Positions 44,475-52,831 of a DNA stretch of 64,000 bases are shown here, in pieces. The notes beneath the pieces are model-generated. The model saw only the letters and a program-made list of their open reading frames with translations. It ran no database searches and had not been told where the DNA came from. Position 1 is the first letter of the stretch. The number at the start of each line of letters is the position of its first letter. The position numbers and the translations under genes are program-made. This DNA comes from JAAYDY01 sp964500225 (GTDB taxonomy: Bacteria; Planctomycetota; Phycisphaerae; FEN-1346; JAACEH01), in NCBI GenBank assembly GCA_964500225.1, contig CAZCOA010000007.1, forward strand, positions 21,972 through 85,971, given 5' to 3'.

Positions 44475-45677
44475 ATGAAACTGTGCGACCGTTACATTCT
44501 CAAGGGGTTTCTGTTCTCGCTCGCGGTGGTCTTCGTGTCGATGATCGCCCTGACGATCATGATCGACATGGTCGTGAACCTCGACGAGTTTCTCAAGATC
44601 GGCCGCGACCAGGAACAGGCGGCGACCACGACGGACATTCTTTTGCACATCGTGCGCTATTACGCCTACCGGACGCTGGAGTATTTCCAGTGGTTGTGCG
44701 GCGCGGCCGTGCTGGTGGCCGCGGCGTTCACGATTGCCCGACTGAACAAGACGAACGAGTTGGTCGCGTTCAAGGCGTCGGGCGTCAGCGTCTATCGGCT
44801 GCTGTGGCCCATCATCGCGTGCGGCCTGGTGATGTCGGTCCTTTATGTCATCAACCAGGAAGTGCTGATTCCGCGCTCGGCCGAGGAACTGACCGGCAGG
44901 CGGGGCGTCGTCGGTTCCGACGAGCCGTTCGAGGTGCGACACATCGAGGATGCCAACAATGCCCTGATCAGCGCCGAACGGTACCTTCCGGCCGAACGGG
45001 CGATGGTCTCCGTGGTGCAGGACGTCAAAGGGCGTCGTTTCCGCTATCCGGTGACGATCGTCCTGCGCGACGAACAGAACCGCAACCGCTTCTTCATCAC
45101 GGCCGATCGGGCCGAATACGATCCGCGGATCGGCGCTAAGGGCGGCTGGCGGCTCTATCGGGAGGTGGTCGGCGCCGACGGAACGCGCCGGCTTGTTTAC
45201 GGCGGCAAGAAAGTGCCCGCCCCCGAACGCGGCCAGTCCCATGCCGCCCGCGACGTGGACGAAGGCGAGACCGTCTTCGAGTTCGAGACCGACATCGACC
45301 CGACGGCCCTCGTTCGGCGGAAACACTCGAAGTTCTTCCAGTACCTGTCCTTCGCGGCCATGCGCGGGCTGCTCAACGATCCCTCGGCCGTCGATCCCCG
45401 CGTCGCCCAGGTGACCATGCACAAGCACTTCTCCAAGCCGATCCTGAACGTGGTGCTGTTGCTGCTGGGTCTGCCGTTCGTCGTGGGCCGCGAAGGCCGA
45501 AGCTACTTCACCTCGATCGCCACGTGCATCGGCCTGTTTGTGCTGGTGCTGGCCGTCGAGTACGCCGCCACCGAGTTCGGCCAGTCGGGCCACATCCACC
45601 CGGTCCTGGCGGCCTATCTGCCGGTGTTCCTCTTCACGCCCATCGCGGTCATCGCCATGGAGACCATTCGGACGTGA
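44475..45677 (+). CDS. lptG: LPS export permease LptG
   Basis: 400 residues of the YjgP/YjgQ family: LCDRYILKGFLFSLAVVFVSM, FTIARLNKTNELVAFKASGVSVYRLL, and the C-terminal trio of helices (ILNVVLLLLGLPFVVG onward). A periplasmic beta-jellyroll lies in the middle. It forms the transmembrane pair with LptF. Which member is F or G is by gene order and length only. It ends convergent with the next minus-strand gene, with a 17-bp gap. Confidence 0.87.
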   Translation: MKLCDRYILKGFLFSLAVVFVSMIALTIMIDMVVNLDEFLKIGRDQEQAATTTDILLHIVRYYAYRTLEYFQWLCGAAVLVAAAFTIARLNKTNELVAFKASGVSVYRLLWPIIACGLVMSVLYVINQEVLIPRSAEELTGRRGVVGSDEPFEVRHIEDANNALISAERYLPAERAMVSVVQDVKGRRFRYPVTIVLRDEQNRNRFFITADRAEYDPRIGAKGGWRLYREVVGADGTRRLVYGGKKVPAPERGQSHAARDVDEGETVFEFETDIDPTALVRRKHSKFFQYLSFAAMRGLLNDPSAVDPRVAQVTMHKHFSKPILNVVLLLLGLPFVVGREGRSYFTSIATCIGLFVLVLAVEYAATEFGQSGHIHPVLAAYLPVFLFTPIAVIAMETIRT

Positions 45678-45694
45678 CCTCCGCCGGAGGCGGC

Positions 45695-46762
45695 CTACGG
45701 CATGGGCTGCGACGGCAGAGGAGGGATGAGCTTGTGCGGCGCGCGGAACCGCATGGCCGCGAGCATGCGCTGCCAGGCGTCGAGGGGAAGGACGGCCTCG
45801 ACGTAGTCGGGGCGGCCCAGCGCGAACGGGCGAGCGAGATCCTCGGGCGCCGTCTTGTCCAGTAGACGCAGCAGGTCGCGCTCGGGCGAGTCCGACCGCG
45901 CCACCACGTGGACCTTGCCGGGCACGTAGCCGCTGTTGGCGGCGACGACCATGTAGCGCGGCAACTGACGGGCCCACATGGCCGCCAGGATGTCTTCGAT
46001 CCGCGCCGGCGACGCCACCGGCGCCAGCGCCACGCGCCACATGAAGTACGGACGCCGGTGCGACCACTGGCCCAGGGCCTGCATCACGCCGACCCGCGCG
46101 CTGCGCAGACGCTCCATGTCGGACGACTCATCCGCCAGGAAACCATCCGGTCCGTCGCTTCGGGCCAGCAGGGCCAGTGCCTCGCGAACCGCCGGTTCGC
46201 GGTCGCGGCAGCCGCTGCTCAGCAGCACCTGGACCTCGCGCGCGGCCGTGCGCGTGTAGGGTCGGTCGCCGCGTTGCGGCGGAGGCGGATCGGCCTTCGG
46301 GTGTCCGGCCTCGGCGGCGATGGCGGCCAGCCATGCCAGATCGGTCACGGGGCCCATCGCCCCCAGGAGTTCGTAGAGGACCACGGCCGCGGGCCGCGCC
46401 GCCCGCGGCCCGGCCGGCGCGATGAGCGGCACGGTAAGGTTCGGATCGTGGCGGTGTACGTCGATCTGGAGTGTGGGGCAATCCGGGGCGGCGGCCTCGT
46501 TCGAGGCGCCGAGGTCCAGTGCCAGCAGCGCCCTGGCGCCGGCCTCGCGTGCCCGCGCCGCCAGGAGCGAGCCCGTGAGCAGCTCCGCCTTTCCCGGCGT
46601 CAGCACCGTGACGGCCCCGTAGCCGTGCTCGGCCAGCCACCGCCGCGCCATCTCGCCGGCGGCCAGTCCGGCGGCGTCGTCGTGGCACGCCACGGCCACC
46701 GGTCGCCCGGCCGCACGGTCGCAGAATTCCTGAAAACGCGCCACGTCGGCGTCATCGAGCAT
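45695..46762 (-). CDS. DHH-phosphoesterase-like protein
   Basis: About 355 residues from ATG 46762, chosen because GGAGG lies six bases upstream (ATG 46768 has none). The N-terminus VAVACHDDAAGLAAGEMA resembles the DHH-family metal motif, LLALDLGASN the second Asp strand and TLQIDVHRHDPN the D-H-H position. The C-terminal part (FMWRVALAPVASPARIEDIL) may be a DHHA1-like region. Several metal ligands deviate from the canonical pattern, so activity is doubtful. Possible role in nucleotide or DNA processing. Confidence 0.55.
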   Translation of the reverse strand: MLDDADVARFQEFCDRAAGRPVAVACHDDAAGLAAGEMARRWLAEHGYGAVTVLTPGKAELLTGSLLAARAREAGARALLALDLGASNEAAAPDCPTLQIDVHRHDPNLTVPLIAPAGPRAARPAAVVLYELLGAMGPVTDLAWLAAIAAEAGHPKADPPPPQRGDRPYTRTAAREVQVLLSSGCRDREPAVREALALLARSDGPDGFLADESSDMERLRSARVGVMQALGQWSHRRPYFMWRVALAPVASPARIEDILAAMWARQLPRYMVVAANSGYVPGKVHVVARSDSPERDLLRLLDKTAPEDLARPFALGRPDYVEAVLPLDAWQRMLAAMRFRAPHKLIPPLPSQPMP

Positions 46763-47103
46763 GAGCATCCTCCGGGGCCGAGATCCACTACAAGCTATTA
46801 TAGGCCGCCGCGCCCATGGCGGAAAACCGTCCCTTGCGCGAAAGTGGCGGTAGATTCCGACTCATCGAGGCAAGGGCATAGCCTGCAAGACCTTGCGGGG
46901 CACGACGTGCGGAGCGGCCCTTGCGAGTTGGAACCGTTCTTTTGTTGGGCCCTCATCGTTGGCCGACGCCTGGCGCAAAAAAAGGCCGCTGGCATGGCCG
47001 TAGTCGGCTGCACAGCGGCTTGGTGAAAGTGGGCATATAGGCTATCGGAAACAGCTTGCAGAAACTTTACGGTTTTCCGAAGAAAAATTCGTTGCTGCGC
47101 GCA
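46763..47103. other. Intergenic region between the DHH-like and lipoprotein genes
   Basis: About 340 bp. It contains a minus-strand terminator (46977-47019) and, near 46797-46802, a minus-strand TATAAT that may serve the DHH-like gene. Nothing else is seen. Confidence 0.5.
46977..47019 (-). terminator. Terminator of the two-lipoprotein operon
   Basis: Arms GCCGCTG and CAGCGGC, followed on the minus strand by seven T residues (A-run at 46977-46983 on the plus strand). It lies about 85 bp after the stop of the lipoprotein gene. Confidence 0.65.
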
Positions 47104-47769
47104 CTATTTGACTTCGGCCCGCATCGGCCGCTCATCGATCAGGTACGGCACGAACACCATGCCGACTTTTCGCGCCAGGCCGTCGAGGAGGATTTTCTCG
47201 GCGTCGCCGCGCGACGACGCCGTGATGCCTGCGGCGCTGCCTGCTTCGATCGTCTGGCTGCGTCCCGCGGCCGGGTACGCCTGTTGCCCCTTCTTGACGT
47301 CGATCACGCACAGGTCAATCGCCACGTGCCCCGCGTACTGGTCGCTCCCGGTCGTGGGCGTGAGGTCGTACTGCGTCACCACGATCTGCACCACCTCGTC
47401 CACGCGAAACGCCTTGCCGATGTCCACGACCGTCATCGCGGCATAGTTCGGTTCGTTCTGTGCAAAGCTCTCGACGTCCAGGGGATTGACGATCGTGCGG
47501 GCGGCCTTGCGGTTGGATAGTTCCTGGGCCACCGCCCGCGCCATGACATACGGCAGCCGCGGGCTCCGGGCCAACAGCGACTGCGAGGCCGGGTCCACCA
47601 GGATCAGCACGTCCTTGCCGTCCAGCCGGTACGCCGGCGTCGTCTTCGGCGGCGGCGTGAAGACCTTTGCCGTCTGGGCCATCATGTAATCCAGCCCCGA
47701 GCACCCCGCCAGCGACGTCGCCACCACGCCGACCGCCGCCATCGTCCATACGCCACGCGATCGGATCAT
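47104..47769 (-). CDS. Lipoprotein of unknown function, second of a pair
   Basis: 221 residues. The signal peptide ends SLAGC (Cys about 23). The mature part VLILVDPASQSLLARSPRLP, VDIGKAFRVDEVVQIVVTQYDL and YAGHVAIDLCVIDVKKGQQ shares its layout with the protein encoded just upstream: a Rossmann-like start, then an I-G-x-x-F-x-x-D-x-V motif. Probably a periplasmic component of an outer-membrane or secretion assembly; no function can be assigned. ATGA overlap with the upstream gene. Confidence 0.7.
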   Translation of the reverse strand: MIRSRGVWTMAAVGVVATSLAGCSGLDYMMAQTAKVFTPPPKTTPAYRLDGKDVLILVDPASQSLLARSPRLPYVMARAVAQELSNRKAARTIVNPLDVESFAQNEPNYAAMTVVDIGKAFRVDEVVQIVVTQYDLTPTTGSDQYAGHVAIDLCVIDVKKGQQAYPAAGRSQTIEAGSAAGITASSRGDAEKILLDGLARKVGMVFVPYLIDERPMRAEVK

Positions 47770-48440
47770 TGCCGCGGCCCTCCCGGCTCGTCGTGATCAT
47801 AGAATTTCCACGTCGCCTGCCGGGCGAACTGTGCCAGCGTCTCGGCCAGGATTCTGCTGCCGCTGATTTGCGTCGTGCCCAGCGGATTGTCTTTCGGCAC
47901 CACGACCGAGATGCTGCTTTCGTACAGCACGCCGTCGCCGCCCGTGGCCGCCACGTCCACCACCTGCATGTGAGCCTTGAGCCGGCCGCGGTACAGGTTC
48001 GCGCTGTGCTCCTCCATCAGCGTCAGACGATTGACCTCGATGTAGAGCACCTTGTCGGCGCCGAACTCGCGGCCGATGTCGCGGATGCTCTTGTTTTGCC
48101 AGTCCAGGTTGGTCTGCTGGTATCGGATCACTTGCTGCGGATTCACCACGCCGTGGACCCGTCCCTTGAGATTCGCATAGATCTCCTGGAACAGGTAATT
48201 CGAGATCTCCAGCCCGGCCCCGGGATGTTCCAACTGAATATCCGATCCCATGTACGGGAAGATCAACAACACGTCGGCGCGCAGATCATGCTCGCCCTTG
48301 ACGCGAACCAGCCCCTCGCGTTCCGCGAAAGGCCACAGAAACAGGTGTCCCACGCCACATCCGCCCAGGCCGGCCGTCGCCACGGTCACAACGACCGCCA
48401 GTAGCGCCCAGGCCGTCCCGCTGCTTCGCCATACTCGCAT
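47766..48440 (-). CDS. Lipoprotein of unknown function, first of a pair
   Basis: 224 residues from ATG 48440, with GGGAG upstream. Lipobox LGGC (Cys about 28). Segments DVLLIFPYMGSDIQLEHPGAG, SIRDIGREFGADKVLYIEVNR and GRLKAHMQVVDVAATGGDGV parallel those of the next gene (AADKVLYIEV versus RVDEVVQIVV). The two are overlapping paralogues, perhaps forming a hetero-oligomer at the outer membrane. Resembles the general CsgG/LpoB-like plan, but similarity is too weak to assign. Confidence 0.7.
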   Translation of the reverse strand: MRVWRSSGTAWALLAVVVTVATAGLGGCGVGHLFLWPFAEREGLVRVKGEHDLRADVLLIFPYMGSDIQLEHPGAGLEISNYLFQEIYANLKGRVHGVVNPQQVIRYQQTNLDWQNKSIRDIGREFGADKVLYIEVNRLTLMEEHSANLYRGRLKAHMQVVDVAATGGDGVLYESSISVVVPKDNPLGTTQISGSRILAETLAQFARQATWKFYDHDEPGGPRQ

Positions 48441-48618
48441 AGCCGTCGTCTCCCATCGTCCGGATCGCGTGCGGGGAAATCCTCGCGCGCGTTCCCAGGT
48501 CCAACAGTGTTCGTGTCCAGCGGCTGCAACGAAAGATGGAATCAATGATAACTTGCCTGCCGGCAGGACGTCGATCGCCGTTTGCCTGAGCCCGGCCCGC
48601 TGCGCGTCGGCCGACGCG

Positions 48619-49200
48619 TCAGGGGGCGTAACCTCCGGTTACTTGTCCGTAAAGAATCTTATAGATCCAGCTTCCCAGAGCCAGAAACACCAGCGCGTAG
48701 AGCCACACGGGCGCGTTGATGCGCAGCAGCACGAGGCTCCAGGTGCGCCCGGCCAGGCACGTAAGCGTGAGACCCACGGCGCCGCCGGCGACGAGCACGC
48801 ACAGCACGGCCCCAAAGGGTTGCACAAGGACGGCCTGGATCACGTGGCCGCGGACCATGTGGGCGAAGGCCGTCGTCAGGCCGCAGCCTGGGCACGGTTG
48901 GCCGGTCGTCTGGTAGAAACCGCACGGGGCCAGCCCCAGTTGTTCGTGTGTTCCCAGGCCGTCGGGCGACGGTTCCAGGTAGATCCCCAGGGCGACCGCG
49001 AGCCAGCACGCGCCGGCCAGGACGGCCTGGATCAGCCGGTCGGCCGGCGAGGCCCGCGGCCACCAGGTGGACCGCTCCGCGCCCCCGGCCGCCTCGGCCG
49101 TCGCCGGATGCGGCGGGCGAAGGGTGTTGCCTGATGTCGCTGTGGCCGTGTGGATGTCGCTCACCGCCCGCTGGCCCCCGTCGATTGCACGGGCAGCCAT
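48619..49200 (-). CDS. DUF2752 membrane protein
   Basis: About 193 residues. The motif GFYQTTGQPCPGCGLTTAFAHMVRGHVIQAV is the DUF2752 signature (CPGCGxTTAF) and is followed by two membrane helices. The start is uncertain: ATG 49200 is shown, while GTG 49164 (GGGGGCC upstream) is also possible. The N-terminus is Ala/Arg-rich and unconserved. Function unknown; often near envelope or secretion genes. It is divergent from mlaE. Confidence 0.8.
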   Translation of the reverse strand: MAARAIDGGQRAVSDIHTATATSGNTLRPPHPATAEAAGGAERSTWWPRASPADRLIQAVLAGACWLAVALGIYLEPSPDGLGTHEQLGLAPCGFYQTTGQPCPGCGLTTAFAHMVRGHVIQAVLVQPFGAVLCVLVAGGAVGLTLTCLAGRTWSLVLLRINAPVWLYALVFLALGSWIYKILYGQVTGGYAP

Positions 49201-49277
49201 GCTACCACGGCAGCCGCCGCGCGGCAAACCGAAAATGGCCTCGCGAAGGCCGCGGATTGCCGCGCCGTGCTGCGCGC

Positions 49278-49307
49278 TTGACGGCGGCGCGCCGCGACGA
49301 CTACAAT
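49278..49307 (+). promoter_or_regulatory. Promoter of the mla operon
   Basis: TTGACG at 49278-49283, an 18-bp spacer and TACAAT at 49302-49307, about 65 bp before mlaE. Confidence 0.6.
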
Positions 49308-49372
49308 GCGGGGCGTTCTCCGGCCGTCGCGGCATGGCTCGCGGCGCGTCCGGCGCTTGGGAGCCGCAGGTC

Positions 49373-50200
49373 ATGACCCATCGCCATCATGTCGCCATGG
49401 TCGAGCACGTCGGCATAACGGCGCGCGGCGTGTTGGGCGAAGTGGGTCGCTTCACGATCTTCTCGGCGCGCGTGTTTGCCTGGATCTTCACGCACCTGAC
49501 GCGTTGGCGGCTGCTGGCGCCGCAATTGCACGAAGTGGGCGTGCGCAGTCTGCCGGTGGTGTCGCTGACGGGCGTCTTCGTCGGCATGGTCCTGGCCGTG
49601 CAGATCTATCACCAGCTCTACAACCTGGGCGCGGCCAGCGTGGCCGGCGTCCTGATCAACATCAGCGTCGTCAAGGAGCTCGGCCCGGTGCTGGCCGGCG
49701 TCATGCTCAGCGGCCGCGTGGGCGGCGCGCTGGCCGCCGAACTGGGCACCATGAAGGTCACCGAGCAGATGGACGCCCTGATCAGCCTCGGCGCCGACCC
49801 GATCCGGTACCTGGCGGTGCCGCGATTTCTGGCGTGCCTGGTGCTGATTCCGTTCCTGACGGTTTACTGCGACTTTCTCGGCGTGATTGGCGGCTACATC
49901 ATGGTCGTCAAGGTCTATGGCGGGTCGGCTCACGACTACTGGTACTACAGCGCGCTGGTCATCGAGAACTGGGACGTGGCCGTGGGCGTGATCAAGAGCG
50001 TCTTTTTCGGCGGGGCGATCGCGCTGATCAGTTGCTACAAAGGCTTCTACAGTCGTCCGGGCGCCGAGGGCGTCGGCCGCGCCACCACCGAGGCGTTCGT
50101 GCTGAGCTTCATCGCGATCCTGGCCATCGACCTGCTGATGGCGATCTTCTTCAAGGCGTTCTATGCCCTGGTCTGGGGCACGCCGCCGGGGGTGCTGTGA
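49373..50200 (+). CDS. mlaE: MlaE-type ABC transporter permease
   Basis: 275 residues from ATG 49373. The MlaE family pattern (VVSLTGVFVGMVLAVQIYHQL, VLAGVMLSGRVGGALAAELGTMKVTEQMDAL, IRYLAVPRFLACLVLIPFL) with five or six membrane helices. It works with MlaF and MlaD in moving phospholipids between the inner and outer membranes. The stop overlaps the mlaF start (TGATG). Operon: mlaE-mlaF-mlaD. Confidence 0.95.
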   Translation: MTHRHHVAMVEHVGITARGVLGEVGRFTIFSARVFAWIFTHLTRWRLLAPQLHEVGVRSLPVVSLTGVFVGMVLAVQIYHQLYNLGAASVAGVLINISVVKELGPVLAGVMLSGRVGGALAAELGTMKVTEQMDALISLGADPIRYLAVPRFLACLVLIPFLTVYCDFLGVIGGYIMVVKVYGGSAHDYWYYSALVIENWDVAVGVIKSVFFGGAIALISCYKGFYSRPGAEGVGRATTEAFVLSFIAILAIDLLMAIFFKAFYALVWGTPPGVL

Positions 50201-51060
50201 TGGCCGAGCGATCGCAGATCGTGACGGCGCCGACCCGGGCCGAACGTCCGGAGCTGTTTCCCCGGCGCCTTGCCGTGCCGGCGGGCCATCAGCCGATTGT
50301 GCGCCTGGAAGGCGTCCACAAGGGCTTCGACGGGCAGCCCGTTCTGCGCGGCATCGACCTGGAGTTCCGCCCCGGTGAAACCACCGTGATCCTCGGTCGC
50401 AGCGGCTGCGGCAAGAGCGTTTTGCTGAAGCTGATCCTCGGCATCCTCCGGCCCGATGCCGGACGGGTCGAGGCGTTCGGACGGGACCTGGCTTCCCTCG
50501 GCCGGCGCGAGCTGGAGACGCTCCGCATGCAGTTCGGCATGGTGTTCCAGGGGGCCGCGCTGTTCGATTCGATGGACGTCAACGACAACGTGGGGTTTAT
50601 CCTGTACGAGCACTCCAGGCTCTCGGACGCCGACATCCGATGCATTGTCCGCGAGAAGCTGGCGCTGGTGGGGCTGGAGGGCATCGAGCATAAGATGCCT
50701 GAGGAACTGTCGGGCGGCATGCGCAAGCGCGTGGCCCTGGCGCGGGCGATTGCCGGCGACCCGCACGTGATCCTGTACGACGAGCCGACCACGGGGCTGG
50801 ATCCCGTAACGGCCGACACGATCAACGAGCTGATCCTGCGGATGCAGAAGCAGCTCGGCGTCACAAGCATCGTCGTGACGCACGACATGGCCAGCGCCAA
50901 GAAGATTGCCGACCGCATGGTGATGATTCACCAGGGGCGGATCATCATCGACGACCGGCCCGAGCGGGTCATGGCCAGCACGGACAGTCGGGTGCGTAGT
51001 TTTATCTACGGCGACGCCAGCCTCGAGGCCGACGCGCCGCCGAGCGGAGGATCGTCATGA
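50200..51060 (+). CDS. mlaF: MlaF-type ABC transporter ATPase
   Basis: 286 residues. Walker A GRSGCGKSVLLK near 64, Q-loop FGMVFQGAALFDSM, signature LSGGMRKRVALARAI and Walker B VILYDEPTTGLD, then the H-loop VTHDM. The GMVFQGAALFDS segment is typical of Mla/Ttg2 ATPases. It powers the phospholipid transporter. A 35-residue N-terminal extension is present. ATGA overlap with mlaD. Confidence 0.95.
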   Translation: MAERSQIVTAPTRAERPELFPRRLAVPAGHQPIVRLEGVHKGFDGQPVLRGIDLEFRPGETTVILGRSGCGKSVLLKLILGILRPDAGRVEAFGRDLASLGRRELETLRMQFGMVFQGAALFDSMDVNDNVGFILYEHSRLSDADIRCIVREKLALVGLEGIEHKMPEELSGGMRKRVALARAIAGDPHVILYDEPTTGLDPVTADTINELILRMQKQLGVTSIVVTHDMASAKKIADRMVMIHQGRIIIDDRPERVMASTDSRVRSFIYGDASLEADAPPSGGSS

Positions 51061-52100
51061 CCGAACGAGGTCGCAACATGGCCGTCGGGTTTTTTGTCCT
51101 GATCGGCTTCGTCCTGCTGTGTCTGCTGATCTTCAAGTTCAGCGAAGTGGCGACGTTTGCCACGGGCGGCTACCGGCTCACGACCGAGGTGCCCAACAGC
51201 TCGGGCATCAGTCCCGGCAAGACCGTTCACTACCTCGGCATCGAGGTCGGCGACGTGACGGCGGTGAGCTTGGCGCCCGGCGGCGACCGCGTCGAGGTGG
51301 TGATGCGCATCGACCCGGACGTGGACATCCCGGCCAACGCGGTGCTGCAATCGGCCGTCGGCGGGTTCGGCACGACGTTGCTGGACATCCGGCTGCCGGC
51401 GTCGCCCGACGGCCGCATCGAACCGCCCCGCGGCGTTCTGCCCAAGGACGGCTCCGCCACCATCCGCAGCGTCACCGGCGAAGGCGGCCTCATCCCCCGG
51501 TCGGTCACGAGCAAGGTCGAGCAGCTCGTGGACAAGCTCGACACGGTGGACCAGCTCGTGGCGAACCTGACCGAGATGACCCGGAAGCGCCGCCTGGCCG
51601 ACGTGCGCGAGGGCCGCGCCGAGCCCAACCTGTCGTCCACCATCGAGCACTTCGACGAAATGATCGGCAAGGTGGCCGACGACGAGAACGCCGCCCACCT
51701 GAAGCAGACACTCAAGCAGCTCAGCGACCGCACCGCCGAGCTCGAAGAGACTCTCCGCCGCGCCAATGAAACCCTGTCCCGCGCGTCGGTGGCATTCGAC
51801 AAGATCGCCGGCGCCGCAGACAAGGCCTCGCAGGACATCGACCAAGTCAAGGAACAAACCCTCCGCCTCGTCGGCAAGCTCCACGACGACGCAGCCTCGC
51901 TGGCCGACCTTCTGCGTACAATGAACTCGCTGGCCAAGGGCGTCCAGGAGGGGCAGGGCACCGTCGGCAAGCTCCTGACCAGCGACGAACTGCACCGCAA
52001 CCTCAATCTGCTCGTGCTGCAACTGAACCAGACCAGCCAGGACGTCAGCCGTCTGGTCCAGAAGCTCGAAGCGCGCGGCCTCTTCGGCAAGGACCGGTAG
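51057..52100 (+). CDS. mlaD: MlaD-family (MCE domain) substrate-binding protein
   Basis: 347 residues. An N-terminal membrane helix (about 10-28) anchors it; the MCE domain spans about 38-120 (YRLTTEVPNSSGISPGKTVHYLGIEVGDVTAV). A long helical tail (about 160-345) with SVTSKVEQLVDKLDTV and KLLTSDELHRNLN could form a channel or tunnel across the periplasm. MlaD-like proteins hand phospholipids to or from the outer membrane. A DUF of 158 residues follows at 52128. Confidence 0.9.
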   Translation: MTERGRNMAVGFFVLIGFVLLCLLIFKFSEVATFATGGYRLTTEVPNSSGISPGKTVHYLGIEVGDVTAVSLAPGGDRVEVVMRIDPDVDIPANAVLQSAVGGFGTTLLDIRLPASPDGRIEPPRGVLPKDGSATIRSVTGEGGLIPRSVTSKVEQLVDKLDTVDQLVANLTEMTRKRRLADVREGRAEPNLSSTIEHFDEMIGKVADDENAAHLKQTLKQLSDRTAELEETLRRANETLSRASVAFDKIAGAADKASQDIDQVKEQTLRLVGKLHDDAASLADLLRTMNSLAKGVQEGQGTVGKLLTSDELHRNLNLLVLQLNQTSQDVSRLVQKLEARGLFGKDR

Positions 52101-52127
52101 CCGGACGCCGCAAGAGAGACGACCGTC

Positions 52128-52604
52128 ATGCCCACCGATCCGCTGGAGCACGCGGTGTTCCTGGTCACCGGCAGCAACCTGGTCGCCGAACAGAAAGACC
52201 GGCCGCTGGCCTACTTTCTGAAGGCGCAGGTGGACCGTTACGGCGGCGACGATCCGGGCCGCCGCGGCATCGTCGTCGGCGACCTGTGGTACGAGGCGAA
52301 CGAGGTGATGCACAACTACCCGACGATTGCCGTGGGCGGTCCGGCCGTCAACGCCGTGAGCCGGCGGTACTGGCACCGCCTGCCGGTGGCCTTGGCCGTG
52401 GACAACGTCTTCGTCATCCAGGCCGACGTTACGGGCGGCGACCTGCGCGCGAGCGTCTGGGGCATGGACCACGAAACGACCCGCGAGGCCGTCCAGACCT
52501 TCTACGAGAAAGGGCACCTGCGCAAGTTCCTCGAGTCTGCTTGGAATCAGCCGCTCGACGAACTGGAAAAAAAGCCGCCCCCCGCCGACGACACCCTGAC
52601 CTGA
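52128..52604 (+). CDS. Conserved-looking protein of unknown function
   Basis: 158 residues. Sequence HAVFLVTGSNLVAEQKDRPLAYFLKAQ, GIVVGDLWYEANEVMHNYP and TIAVGGPAVNAVSRRYWHRLP suggests an alpha/beta fold with no signal peptide or membrane helix. It lies 27 bp after mlaD and may belong to the operon, but no family is recognised. The end is Pro/Lys-rich (EKKPPPADDTLT). Confidence 0.6.
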   Translation: MPTDPLEHAVFLVTGSNLVAEQKDRPLAYFLKAQVDRYGGDDPGRRGIVVGDLWYEANEVMHNYPTIAVGGPAVNAVSRRYWHRLPVALAVDNVFVIQADVTGGDLRASVWGMDHETTREAVQTFYEKGHLRKFLESAWNQPLDELEKKPPPADDTLT

Positions 52605-52620
52605 GGCGGCCGCCGCCCCT

Positions 52621-52647
52621 TGCCGGCCGCGCGTGCGCGGCCAGGCC
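52621..52647. repeat. REP-like GC palindrome
   Basis: GGCCGCGC - GTGC - GCGGCC core flanked by TGCC and AGGCC, after the 158-residue gene and before purB. Confidence 0.5.
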
Positions 52648-52761
52648 CCCCTGTCCCAGTGCGGCCAGAGGCGCGCCCCCCGGCGTCGCTGGAGCCGGCG
52701 AGGGGCGAACGCCGGCAACCTCCGAACTCGCGGCGGCACGCTTGGCCGCGCGGCGACGACC

Positions 52762-52767
52762 TGCTAT
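52762..52767 (+). promoter_or_regulatory. -10-like element before purB
   Basis: TATAAT at 52762-52767, 65 bp upstream of purB. No -35 at normal spacing, so it is only a weak promoter call. Confidence 0.35.
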
Positions 52768-52831
52768 AATGCCGGCCTTGCCGCGGCCGGCGGACGGCCG
52801 CGGCGCGACCTTGCCTGTCGGAGAACGCCCC

